This document shows, in pieces, positions 18,371 through 26,211 of a DNA stretch of 44,589 nt. Below the pieces are notes generated by a model. That model searched no databases, had not been told where the DNA came from, and saw nothing but the letters and a program-made list of their open reading frames with translations. The stretch spans positions 1-44,589 of the forward strand of contig VXOE01000023.1 in NCBI GenBank assembly GCA_009840225.1, read 5' to 3'. Position 1 is the first letter of the stretch, and the number at the start of each line of letters is the position of its first letter. The translations under genes and the position numbers were made by a program. This DNA is from Caldilineaceae bacterium SB0662_bin_25. GTDB lineage: Bacteria; Chloroflexota; Anaerolineae; Caldilineales; Caldilineaceae.

Positions 18371-19759
18371 ATGAGCACGGAAACGCCTTCATTCAATCTG
18401 AAAGCCGTTGTCCGAGAGACGGGCATCAAGGCAGAAACGCTTCGGGCATGGGAGCGAAGGTACGGGATTCCCCGGCCGGCGAGAAGTGCAGGCGGGCACC
18501 GAATCTACTCCCGGCGAGATATCGACACTTTACATTGGTTGAATCGGCGCCGGTTGGAAGGCCTAAGCATCAGCCGTGCTGTAGAACGCTGGCAGACGCT
18601 GGAAAGTGAAGGGACGGACCCTCTACAGGAGCACAGTTTGGTCCCCGAACACCACTTCTACGCAAGCCGATGGAAAGAAACACCGCAAAATGATGCTGGC
18701 GCGGGCGGGGGCATAGATGACCAGATCACAGCTGCCTGCGCTAAGTGGATAGCAGCATGCGTTGCCTACGATGAATTTGAAGGGCAGCGAATCCTCTCGC
18801 AGGCTTTCGCCCTCTTTCCTGTCGAAACAGTCTGCCTCCATGTAATCTGCCAGGGACTCCGCCAGTTGGGAGAGGAGTGGCACGCCGCCAGATTGACCGC
18901 CCAGCAGGTATCGTTTGCTGCCGTTCAGGCCATGCAGAGGATCAAGGTATTGTTGGGGGCCAGTCCCCCTCCGACTCGACCCGGCCTTGTCTTGATGGCT
19001 TGCCCCCCAGGTGAACATCATATTTTTGGTTTGGCACTCTTGCAGTTGATTCTGAAGAGGTTGGGCTTTGGTACCGTCTTTTTGGGCGAAAACCTTACTC
19101 TGACCGAGATGGAAGTCACGCTTCAACGAATCCAGCCTGACCTTGTCGTGCTTGTGTCCCAGCAACTAAGGTCGGCGGGCAACCTGTTGGACATGTGCGA
19201 GCTGATATACCGGCAGGAAGTACCCGTCGCGTTCGGTGGACGCATATTCAATCTCTCTGAGACTGTCCGGCGGAGGGTGCCAGGCGAATTCCTCGGCATG
19301 GACCTGCTTCAGGCGGGGGGCAGGGCCGAGACCTTGCTTACTGCCCCTCTTCATCAGAGCGAGACACCTCCATTGGGTAACAGTTTTCACGAGCTCATTG
19401 CCAGCTATCGGGCAAACCTGCATCGCATCTCTGCCTGCGTGTTGGATTCAGACCAGGGAAGTCCTCCGGAATGGGCGAGGCTAGGAAGACCGTTTTTCAG
19501 CATCAACAGCTCGATGATGTCAGCGCTGCGCTTCGGCGACCTTTCCCTGATCAGCCTGGAAGCGGAGTGGATTTACTACTTCCTGGAGTCTCGTGGAATT
19601 CAGTTCAAGATTCTGGAAGAGTACCTGGATATGGGGGCTTCAGCCGTGCGGGCCATTCTTGGCAGTGAGGGCGCTCCCATCGTAACCATGCTGGAAACTT
19701 TACACAGAGACGTGAGCCAGTGCTACAGCCAGAGCCAGTACGGGCAGGTCCAAGGCTAG
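18371..19759 (+). CDS. MerR-family, B12-binding transcriptional regulator (CarH/LitR-like) with extra C-terminal domain
   Basis: This 462-residue regulator has an N-terminal MerR winged helix-turn-helix (about 8-75: VVRETGIKAETLRAWERRYG, then RSAGGHRIYSRRDID). A helical cap domain (about 115-200) and a cobalamin-binding Rossmann domain (about 200-315) follow. The EXHXXG motif is intact as EHHIFG (215-220, His217 the expected lower cobalt ligand). Trp170-His171 match Trp131-His132 of Thermus CarH, but the Glu-His pair expected 10-11 residues after the Trp is Val180-Ser181. A C-terminal region of about 145 residues (318-462) has no recognised domain, and CarH proteins normally end near 300. It is the likely controller of the carotenoid genes and heads their operon. 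GAAGGAG lies 11 bases before the ATG. Confidence 0.9.
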   Translation: MSTETPSFNLKAVVRETGIKAETLRAWERRYGIPRPARSAGGHRIYSRRDIDTLHWLNRRRLEGLSISRAVERWQTLESEGTDPLQEHSLVPEHHFYASRWKETPQNDAGAGGGIDDQITAACAKWIAACVAYDEFEGQRILSQAFALFPVETVCLHVICQGLRQLGEEWHAARLTAQQVSFAAVQAMQRIKVLLGASPPPTRPGLVLMACPPGEHHIFGLALLQLILKRLGFGTVFLGENLTLTEMEVTLQRIQPDLVVLVSQQLRSAGNLLDMCELIYRQEVPVAFGGRIFNLSETVRRRVPGEFLGMDLLQAGGRAETLLTAPLHQSETPPLGNSFHELIASYRANLHRISACVLDSDQGSPPEWARLGRPFFSINSSMMSALRFGDLSLISLEAEWIYYFLESRGIQFKILEEYLDMGASAVRAILGSEGAPIVTMLETLHRDVSQCYSQSQYGQVQG

Positions 19760-19825
19760 AATCATTTCGAACCGGCTAAGATACATGGCAATGGGTTTGA
19801 GTTTGCTGACGGCTACCAGGCACGA

Positions 19826-20617
19826 ATGGCCTACATAGTTTTCCTGTCAGCCTTCATTGGCATTCCCGCAGTCTTCTTTGTTTTTCTCAACGTTTTTCTA
19901 CGCAAACTGGGGTGCGAGCTCCCCAATTCGCTGCAGGCCTGGCCTGCCTTACCCGTCTTAGGGGTACATGTGCTGCTGGCACTCCTCTATACTTCTCCCT
20001 GGGACAACTATCTGGTCGCCACAAGAGTTTGGTGGTACGACCCGGACCTCGTGCTCGGAATCACATTTGGCTATGTGCCCCTTGAGGAATACCTGTTCTT
20101 TGTTGGCCAGACATTGCTTCTGGGCCTGGCTTTTCTGGCGGCTGCTTGTCTCTCGGCGCCTCCGGCCTCACCTTTTCGTTCCCGGCCTGAACTTCGTCTT
20201 GTGTTCGGAGGGCTGACCCTGGGGGTCTGGCTGTGGGGGACATTCCTGGTAGGCGCGGGGCGACTAGCCAGCACTTATCTTGGACTGGAGCTGGCATGGG
20301 GGATGTTTCCGCTCACAATTCAGGTGGCATTCGGGGCCGACATTCTGTGGCACTACCGGCGGCCGGTCCTTTGGACTCTCTTGCCTGGAACCGTTCTCTT
20401 ATCGCTCGCCGACGCCCTCGCTATCCACTCCGGGACTTGGACAATTGACCCGCAACAGTCTTTGGGCTTATCTCTCGGCGGAGTTCTTCCCGTGGAGGAA
20501 TTCGTCTTCTTTTTCTTGACGACGTCGATGGTGGTGTTTGGCGTGACGCTTATGATCGCCAGACAGAGCCATGAGAGGGCCCGTTGGATACCGGGCCGGC
20601 TGAGGAATCCGCAATGA
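19826..20617 (+). CDS. Fused lycopene cyclase domain protein (CrtYc-CrtYd type)
   Basis: This 263-residue membrane protein consists of two homologous lycopene-cyclase domains. The first carries PWDNY, WWYDPD and PLEEYLFF (Glu87-Glu88). The second carries GTWTIDP and PVEEFVFFF (Glu224-Glu225). About seven hydrophobic helices are visible. Proteins of this type cyclise the psi ends of lycopene to beta or epsilon rings; the fused form resembles archaeal and fungal enzymes, whereas actinobacteria use separate subunits. With CruF downstream, a monocyclic gamma-carotene-type product is a plausible intermediate. The regulator gene ends 66 bases upstream, and the next gene overlaps its stop in ATGA. 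Confidence 0.9.
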   Translation: MAYIVFLSAFIGIPAVFFVFLNVFLRKLGCELPNSLQAWPALPVLGVHVLLALLYTSPWDNYLVATRVWWYDPDLVLGITFGYVPLEEYLFFVGQTLLLGLAFLAAACLSAPPASPFRSRPELRLVFGGLTLGVWLWGTFLVGAGRLASTYLGLELAWGMFPLTIQVAFGADILWHYRRPVLWTLLPGTVLLSLADALAIHSGTWTIDPQQSLGLSLGGVLPVEEFVFFFLTTSMVVFGVTLMIARQSHERARWIPGRLRNPQ

Positions 20618-21396
20618 AGACCACAACTGTTCTCCGGCCGTATGTTTTGTTACTGGCCCTGCTCTGTGCCGTAGTCTTGTCCGATGCGGCACTTGCCCAT
20701 CAGCCGTTTTTCGAGGAACCGGACACGACGCCTTCCAGCCCTATGCCGGTCAGCGACCCGGAGATTTCAACGGCCCTATATTCGACACTCGAATGGCCCG
20801 GGGACGTTGATTACTTCTCCTTTACGGTTTCGGCTAGACAGACAATCGAAATCGGCATGACCATCCCGCAGATCGAGGGACAGGAGCAGTTTGCACCTAC
20901 TATTGGTGTGATTGCAGCCGGACTGAGCAGAGATTCAGTTTCTGCACTCCCGTCCGATGCTCTTCAACTCGTCTCGGAACAGATGGGAGCAGAACTGTTG
21001 GAGGCTGTTGAAGCTACTATCTTTTTCGAGCCTTTCAGCCGAACCGCCTATTGGAGGCGGCAGAGGCGTCGAATAACGTTTCCCTCGGCAGGCGAAGCAG
21101 TTGTCGTTGTCTGGCATCCTCAGGAATCGGTTGGCCGCTACACGCTCGTCGTGGGCCAACGAGAAGTGCCAGGCGGCGATTTCGCATTCGCACGCAAGCT
21201 ACGCGACTACTGGACGCCGGTTATGCCAGCGCCGGCGGCTGATACTGACATGCCTGACAGTCCGACTGCTGATCCAGCTCAACAGCCTCCAGTCTTGAAG
21301 GCAGATGCAACCGAATCAGGGCCGTCAACGCCCCAATGTTCGTGGCTCATGCGTCTTTTGGCGTACCTGTTGGGAGAAGGAGAACGCTGCCGGTGA
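20614..21396 (+). CDS. Unknown exported protein in the carotenoid operon
   Basis: This 260-residue protein has a signal peptide: MKTTTVLRPYVLLLALLCAV, with probable cleavage after ALA near residue 30. A predicted beta-rich domain follows (about 45-185; GDVDYFSFTVSARQTIEIGM recalls bacterial pre-peptidase-type beta sandwiches), then a Pro/Asp/Ala-rich linker. It ends in a hydrophobic segment WLMRLLAYLL bracketed by two cysteines. I do not recognise the family. The ATG overlaps the cyclase stop (ATGA), and GAGGA lies seven bases upstream. CruF begins within its stop codon, so it is translated as an integral part of the carotenoid operon. It may act outside the membrane, for example in binding or placing a carotenoid, but this is only positional inference. 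Confidence 0.75.
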   Translation: MKTTTVLRPYVLLLALLCAVVLSDAALAHQPFFEEPDTTPSSPMPVSDPEISTALYSTLEWPGDVDYFSFTVSARQTIEIGMTIPQIEGQEQFAPTIGVIAAGLSRDSVSALPSDALQLVSEQMGAELLEAVEATIFFEPFSRTAYWRRQRRRITFPSAGEAVVVVWHPQESVGRYTLVVGQREVPGGDFAFARKLRDYWTPVMPAPAADTDMPDSPTADPAQQPPVLKADATESGPSTPQCSWLMRLLAYLLGEGERCR

Positions 21397-22259
21397 GTTT
21401 CCCTCGACCGGCAACTGGCCGCATTGGCTTTGAATCGTTCCGCAGAAGAGCCGGCCCGTTACTGGACGAATTGCGCGACCAGATGAATGTTGGCAGTCGC
21501 GTCTTACTTGGTCTCTGGTTGTTCCTGATGATTCTGGTCCCCCATGTGGTTCGACTGGGCGACCGGACTGCACTTCTTCTGGCTTTGTCGTTGTCAGTCC
21601 TGCTTCAAGTCGGCCTTGTTCTCAGCCTGTTGTTTCCAGCCCTGAAGTCAAGGGCGACGATTGGATTCGGCGTCACGGTTATCGCGCTGGCGTGGTTTGC
21701 AGAGTTCGTAGGTCACAACACTGGGTTTCCTTTCGGGCGCTATACCTATACCGACGCATTCAGGCCCCAAGTCGGGGACGTACCTGTACAGATTCCCCTC
21801 GCGTGGCTCATGATGCTGCCCCCGGCCTGGGCTGTGGGGACAGCCGTCTGTTCAAAAATACAAGGCGCAGGAGCCAGCCTCACATGGAAGACCAGAGCAG
21901 TCTCCTCGTTAACTGCGGGTCTGGCATTCACGGCCTGGGACCTGTTCCTTGATCCACAGATGGTTGCCTGGGGAATCTGGCACTGGGAATCGCCGGGCAG
22001 CTACTTCGGCGTACCGATCATCAACTTTGCAGGCTGGATTCTGGTTGCTGCCGTAGTCTTGTTTGGTCTTTCTCACTTGATCGACGCTAAGGCACTTCCG
22101 ATAGAAGCTCTACTCGTGGTGTACACAGTAGTCTGGATTCTGAATTCTGTGGGCCTGGGTTTGTACTTCGGACTCTTCGGCGTCTCCGCAGCCGGTTTTG
22201 TCGCAATGGGAGTTTTCGTTGCGCTAGCATGGGGGCATGACACTGCCTCTCCCAGATGA
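21393..22259 (+). CDS. cruF: Carotenoid biosynthesis membrane protein CruF-like (carotenoid 1',2'-hydratase)
   Basis: With the GTG start at 21393 this is a 288-residue polytopic protein of the CruF/bisanhydrobacterioruberin hydratase family (PF04240). Recognisable family text includes EFVGHNTGFPFGRYTY, AWDLFLDPQM and GIWHWESPGSYFGVPIINFAGW. CruF adds water at the 1',2' double bond of an acyclic carotenoid end, providing the hydroxyl later glycosylated. GTG overlaps the preceding stop (GTGA), with GAAGGAG ten bases upstream. The alternative ATG 21483 would give 258 residues, close to the conserved part, but has no ribosome binding site. PlsY starts in its stop codon. Confidence 0.88.
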   Translation: MSFPRPATGRIGFESFRRRAGPLLDELRDQMNVGSRVLLGLWLFLMILVPHVVRLGDRTALLLALSLSVLLQVGLVLSLLFPALKSRATIGFGVTVIALAWFAEFVGHNTGFPFGRYTYTDAFRPQVGDVPVQIPLAWLMMLPPAWAVGTAVCSKIQGAGASLTWKTRAVSSLTAGLAFTAWDLFLDPQMVAWGIWHWESPGSYFGVPIINFAGWILVAAVVLFGLSHLIDAKALPIEALLVVYTVVWILNSVGLGLYFGLFGVSAAGFVAMGVFVALAWGHDTASPR

Positions 22260-22843
22260 CTGTCGTTCTCTGGACAATGATCGCCTATCTCTGTGGAAGC
22301 CTGCCCTTTTCGGTATGGCTGGGCCGTTTCCTTCTGGCAAAAGAGATACGCCAGTTCGGTGACGGCAATCCCGGGGGCACGAACGTGATTCGCGCCGGGA
22401 GCAGGATGCTAGGCATCGTCGTCATCGTCCTCGACGCGCTGAAAGGCTGGCTGCCGGTGCTTGCCGCCCAGGAGATGGCGGGCCTGCAGGGCTGGGGGCT
22501 TGCCGCCGTAGCACTGGCCGCAGTAGCAGGACACGCCTTCTCCGTCTTCCTCCGCTTTCGGGGAGGAAAGGCGGTAGCTGTCACATTTGGAATCTGGGCG
22601 GGACTGACCGGATGGAGTACACTTTTGCTTCTCGGCGCGCTGCTTCTACTCGCCTATTTCACGATTTCAATTGATGGGTGGGCGGTGGTCTGCGCCCTAT
22701 TGGGCCTGCTGGCATTCATAGCTGTGACTGGTTCAATTGGCGCCTACCTGCCTGTCTGGCTCGGAAACGGGTTGATTGTCGCCTGGAAACACCGGCAAGA
22801 CCTGGTTCAAAAGCCCGAGATACAACTTCGTTTCACGCGATGA
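22256..22843 (+). CDS. PlsY-family acyltransferase with diverged motifs
   Basis: This 195-residue membrane protein of the PlsY family transfers an acyl group from acyl-phosphate, normally to glycerol-3-phosphate. The three family motifs are recognisable but altered. GSLPFSVW is motif 1. GNPGGTNVIR stands in place of the usual GNPGATNVLR. GHAFSVFLRFRGGKAVA stands in place of a GGKGVAT-ending motif 3. The His of motif 3 is kept. The start overlaps the cruF stop (ATGA), and the glycosyltransferase start overlaps its own stop, so it is tightly coupled to carotenoid tailoring. It could be an ordinary PlsY or an acyltransferase recruited for carotenoid glycoside esters; sequence alone does not decide. 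Confidence 0.85.
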   Translation: MTVVLWTMIAYLCGSLPFSVWLGRFLLAKEIRQFGDGNPGGTNVIRAGSRMLGIVVIVLDALKGWLPVLAAQEMAGLQGWGLAAVALAAVAGHAFSVFLRFRGGKAVAVTFGIWAGLTGWSTLLLLGALLLLAYFTISIDGWAVVCALLGLLAFIAVTGSIGAYLPVWLGNGLIVAWKHRQDLVQKPEIQLRFTR

Positions 22844-23970
22844 CGGCCCTACTCTTGATACTGGCGTCTGCCGCACTGTCGGGAATGATCCTGATCCTTT
22901 TTTCAAATCTACTGAGCTTCCCGCGCCTTGAGCCCGTTTACACGTCCAACAGTTCGGCCAGAGTTTCGGTCCTGGTCCCGGCACGGAACGAGGCAGCTGT
23001 CATTGGGGCGTCGGTGCGGAGTGTGTTGGGGCAGTCCTATACCCAGCTGGAGTTGATTGTCCTGGACGATGACTCCGATGACGGAACAGAAAGTGCTGCA
23101 ATTGATGCTTCAGCGAGCGACGACCGCTTGCGAATGATCAGAGGAAGGCCCGTTCCGTGCGGGTGGCTGGCCAAGAGTTGGGCCTGTCAGCAGTTGGCTG
23201 AACAGGCGGGAGGAGAGATTCTTGTCTTTACCGATGCCGATGTACGCTGGCATCCACGTGCACTGGACTCTATGCTATACGAAATGGTACGCACGGACGC
23301 CGATATGCTCGCAATCATGTCCACTCAGGAGACTGAGTCCTGGCCCGAGCGCCTCTGCGTTCCCCTTATGGCGCTCGCAATTCACGCCTACCTGCCAGCG
23401 GTTGGCGTCCACCGAACCAACCACCCTCACCTGTCGGCTGCCAATGGCCAGTGCATCGCCTTCAAGCGCGCCGCGTATGACAGTATGGGAGGCCACGCCT
23501 GCGTGAGAGACAGCATACTGGATGACATCGGTCTGGCCCGCTGCGCGAAGAGGGCAGGCCTGCGTCTGCAAATGGCTGAGGCCTGCGGACTGATCACCTG
23601 CCGCATGTACAGCGACTGGCGGACCGTGCGTGAAGGATATGCGAAGAATATGCTCGCAGGGTTCGGTGGCGCTGCAGGCCTTGTTGCCGGAACAGTCTTC
23701 CATTGGGTAGTTTTTCTTGGCCCCTGGATTCTGCTCGGGATTGGATTCGCTGGAGAGCCGGTTCCCTGGCATCCGTACTGGGCTCTATTGCTCATCTGGG
23801 CAGGTCTCTTGGTTCGGGCCACATCAGCCTGGCGGACCGGGCAAAGGGCTGGTGATGCGCTGCTGCTGCCCATATCGGTGTTGCTGATGACCTGTATCGC
23901 GGTCCAATCGTTGTGGTGGCACTGGCGCCACGGAGGACCATTGTGGAAAGGACGCCGCGCAGTCGTCTAG
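22840..23970 (+). CDS. cruG: Glycosyltransferase family 2, CruG-like carotenoid glycosyltransferase
   Basis: This 376-residue membrane-bound GT2 enzyme starts with an N-terminal hydrophobic helix (2-25). The GT-A domain follows, with SVLVPARNEAAVIGASVRSV, the nucleotide-binding VLDDDSDDGT (Asp76-78) and the metal-binding FTDADVRW (Asp132, Asp134). Two or three C-terminal helices (about 285-365) anchor it. In the CruF-CruG pairing known from other bacteria, CruG-type enzymes glycosylate the hydroxyl installed by CruF. The start was taken at ATG 22840, overlapping the plsY stop; the reading frame is open further upstream but inside PlsY. Confidence 0.85.
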   Translation: MTALLLILASAALSGMILILFSNLLSFPRLEPVYTSNSSARVSVLVPARNEAAVIGASVRSVLGQSYTQLELIVLDDDSDDGTESAAIDASASDDRLRMIRGRPVPCGWLAKSWACQQLAEQAGGEILVFTDADVRWHPRALDSMLYEMVRTDADMLAIMSTQETESWPERLCVPLMALAIHAYLPAVGVHRTNHPHLSAANGQCIAFKRAAYDSMGGHACVRDSILDDIGLARCAKRAGLRLQMAEACGLITCRMYSDWRTVREGYAKNMLAGFGGAAGLVAGTVFHWVVFLGPWILLGIGFAGEPVPWHPYWALLLIWAGLLVRATSAWRTGQRAGDALLLPISVLLMTCIAVQSLWWHWRHGGPLWKGRRAVV

Positions 23971-23993
23971 ACTACGCTCACGGAGGGCTTGAC

Positions 23994-24776
23994 ATGGAGT
24001 CAGGCGGCCTGCCGTCGGTGAACGAGTCTATCCTGCATGTCTGGATTCTGGATCTGAATCTGGACCGAGAATCCCTTGCCTCATTGGAAGAATTGCTCTC
24101 TGTTGAAGAGTGGCGAAGGGTCAGGCTCTATTCTACTTGTCGGTTGGGCCGCCGCTTCATTGCCCGCCGTGGTCTGCTTCGCCTGGTCCTTGGGCAATAC
24201 CTCAACCAAGATCCTAAAGACATCAGTTTCCTCTACAACGCCTACGGCAAACCCTTTCTCGCCCCCGAGCTGTCTACTGACCTACAGTTCAGTCTTTCCG
24301 ATTCTGGGGACAAGGCCGCACTTGCTGTGGGCTTAGGACAGCCTGTGGGAGTGGACATTGAGAGGCTGAGATCAATTTGGCTCGACGGAGGGCTTGAAAT
24401 ATACAGTTCGTTGCGGCGAGAAATAGCACAAGGCGGATTCCCAGAGGAATACTCAATTGGTTTTGAATTCTTCAAGGCCTGGACCCGCCACGAAGCCGTA
24501 GCCAAGGCTGAAGGAGTCGGTCTGCAAATGCAGTCAAGCCAGCCTGGGCTTAATGGGGGGGCGGACTACGCGCCCGCCGCTTCCGGCGGAGACAAAACCC
24601 TTCGCGTGAGAGGCTATTATCTGCACTCTTTGACTCTGCCTTCCGGCTACGTAGGCACGCTGGCTGCTCGTACAAGGTCGCCAAGAATAGTCTACTGTTC
24701 CTGGGAGCGAGTTCAGCATGCTCTGACCAGTCCGTACGGGGCTACGCGAGCCTTTCCTGGTCACCCACTGACCTGA
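23994..24776 (+). CDS. 4'-phosphopantetheinyl transferase (Sfp-type)
   Basis: This 260-residue Sfp-type enzyme moves phosphopantetheine from CoA to a carrier-protein serine. The magnesium-binding GVDIE motif has Asp121 and Glu123. The WTRHEAVAKAEG motif supplies Glu167 and Lys171, corresponding to the WxxKEA...K pattern. An N-terminal pseudo-repeat fits the two-fold Sfp architecture. The start is ATG 23994, with GGAGGG six bases upstream and 23 bases after the glycosyltransferase stop. A carrier-protein-activating enzyme at the end of a carotenoid operon suggests a link to lipid or polyketide acyl groups, or simply read-through. No carrier protein or synthase is in the window. Confidence 0.9.
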   Translation: MESGGLPSVNESILHVWILDLNLDRESLASLEELLSVEEWRRVRLYSTCRLGRRFIARRGLLRLVLGQYLNQDPKDISFLYNAYGKPFLAPELSTDLQFSLSDSGDKAALAVGLGQPVGVDIERLRSIWLDGGLEIYSSLRREIAQGGFPEEYSIGFEFFKAWTRHEAVAKAEGVGLQMQSSQPGLNGGADYAPAASGGDKTLRVRGYYLHSLTLPSGYVGTLAARTRSPRIVYCSWERVQHALTSPYGATRAFPGHPLT

Positions 24777-24799
24777 AGACAACCCCCTCACCCCCGAAG

Positions 24800-24829
24800 T
24801 TGGTACATGGAAATCGATTTCGGTATAAT
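24800..24829 (+). promoter_or_regulatory. Promoter candidate for the small basic membrane protein gene
   Basis: TTGGTA (24800-24805) and a perfect TATAAT (24824-24829) are 18 bases apart. This is just after the carotenoid operon ends and about 50 bases before the next ATG. It indicates separate transcription of the following gene. Confidence 0.55.
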
Positions 24830-24879
24830 GACGGCTTGGATGAAGGTTTGTTCGATCAGAGAGTAAGAAGGACGAAAAG

Positions 24880-25170
24880 ATGGCACGACGCAGGCGAAGA
24901 CGCCGCCACAGCCCAAGCAAGGCCAATCCCCGCAGCTTCAGCGAACTGCGCGTCAATAGAGATCAGGATGATAGTCGTGTTCCAGCGGCTCCCATCCAAA
25001 GCGAGCCCAAATCGTCGGAGCGTCCCGACCGCATGGTTTCAGGTCAGGCCAGTAAAGCTAAAGCCGACTGGGGCGAAGAGTACAGCCGAGTCTTCTCTGA
25101 CCTGAAGCAGCTGTTGATAGTCTCGGCGGCACTCTTTGCGGTGATGCTCGTTGTAGGGCTGTTCCTCTGA
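24880..25170 (+). CDS. Small basic single-pass membrane protein of unknown function
   Basis: This 96-residue protein has an arginine-rich start (MARRRRRRRHS), a polar central part and one C-terminal membrane helix (about 77-96, LLIVSAALFAVMLVVGLFL). Tail-anchored architecture with a positively charged cytoplasmic N-terminus could mean nucleic-acid or ribosome contact, but I do not recognise the family. AGAAGGA lies shortly before the ATG and a good promoter is just upstream, which supports a real gene. Confidence 0.7.
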   Translation: MARRRRRRRHSPSKANPRSFSELRVNRDQDDSRVPAAPIQSEPKSSERPDRMVSGQASKAKADWGEEYSRVFSDLKQLLIVSAALFAVMLVVGLFL

Positions 25171-25206
25171 CGGCTGCGTTCAGCCATCACTCGCCTGTGT
25201 TCGGTA

Positions 25207-25881
25207 TCAGATCGCCCTCTGCCGGGTGGGTTGGTTCCACAGCAGGATGACCCGAATACCCAAGTGAAAAAAGCAGCATAGCCAGAAGCTTTGCGTGATA
25301 AGGAAGAGGCTCGAGGTTGCCATCAGGACCAGAGCCGTAAGGAGCCGGTCCGAAAGAGAAACGGGGTGAAAACAGATTCCGGGTAGTGAGATGGCGGCCC
25401 CGATCCATACCGCCCAATACTGGGGGGAAAGCAGTGTAGGAGCAACAAGGTACAGAAGTTCCCAAACTGCCCCTCGCAGAAAGCACCAGTGAAACTCCTG
25501 GGCGCAGCTTTCAATGAGCGACGGACTCCAAGACCGGGCCGTCAGTGCGGCGGCGTGAAAGTCGTCCGCCTCAGCGTGTAATCGAATGCGAATCAGAAGC
25601 AGGAGAACGAGCAGCCCCACAAGCAGGACCAGGCCCAAGGTGTATCGAGAGTCCCACCCCACCACGGTCAACCCCATCAGACGGGGCGACAGCCCCCCCA
25701 GGATCAGCCCAAAGTACGGTACTTGGACCCATCGTACAATCCGCACGAATTGCTCCAGGTCGGGAGCAACGAGACGGGTAATCAGCGTGGCGGTGCCGGC
25801 CAGCATGAAGCTCAGGGCCAGCCATATGGCCGCACGCGTCGGAGGAACTGTGAGAAGGTCCAACACCCATGTACTAACCAT
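25207..25881 (-). CDS. Polytopic membrane protein of unknown function
   Basis: This 224-residue protein has six or seven hydrophobic segments and an internal charged stretch (RIRLHAEADDFHAAALTARS, about 97-116). A polar EFHWCFLRG segment follows, which recalls the E..R/FxxxH style of intramembrane CPBP proteases without a convincing match. The frame is intact and is convergent with the preceding small gene. It starts 28 bases from the divergent small membrane protein gene at 25910. No family assignment is made. Confidence 0.65.
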   Translation of the reverse strand: MVSTWVLDLLTVPPTRAAIWLALSFMLAGTATLITRLVAPDLEQFVRIVRWVQVPYFGLILGGLSPRLMGLTVVGWDSRYTLGLVLLVGLLVLLLLIRIRLHAEADDFHAAALTARSWSPSLIESCAQEFHWCFLRGAVWELLYLVAPTLLSPQYWAVWIGAAISLPGICFHPVSLSDRLLTALVLMATSSLFLITQSFWLCCFFHLGIRVILLWNQPTRQRAI

Positions 25882-25909
25882 TATTGGATACTAGCGAAAC
25901 CGAACTCCC

Positions 25910-26104
25910 GTGACCATCCGACGAATCCTGCTGGTAGTTCTTTTGCTCGTTCTCATCGTCCTGATAAAGCCTAAAACTGTCTGGTCAGAGTTCAAGCGAA
26001 TCCGCGGACAGTGGAATACGATCCTGACCCTACTCGTGATCGTAGTCGCCGCGTATTTTGCGTTTGGCCTGTGGAGGGCTTATGTCAGCGGAGGGATTCC
26101 GTAG
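25910..26104 (+). CDS. Small two-helix membrane protein
   Basis: This 64-residue protein with a GTG start has two hydrophobic helices (about 5-20 and 38-54) separated by a basic loop (KPKTVWSEFKRIRGQW). It is divergent from the polytopic membrane protein with a very short spacer. I do not recognise the family. The regular helix-loop-helix layout makes it credible despite its size, but the weak start keeps confidence moderate. Confidence 0.5.
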   Translation: MTIRRILLVVLLLVLIVLIKPKTVWSEFKRIRGQWNTILTLLVIVVAAYFAFGLWRAYVSGGIP

Positions 26105-26211
26105 CACCCGACCACTGGAGTCAGGATGAGGGGAGAAACAGGCTACGAAGCCGGTACCTAATCCGGACCAACGCCGGTTAAAGCGCCCGCCGAGCGAGCT
26201 TCCCCCTCCCT

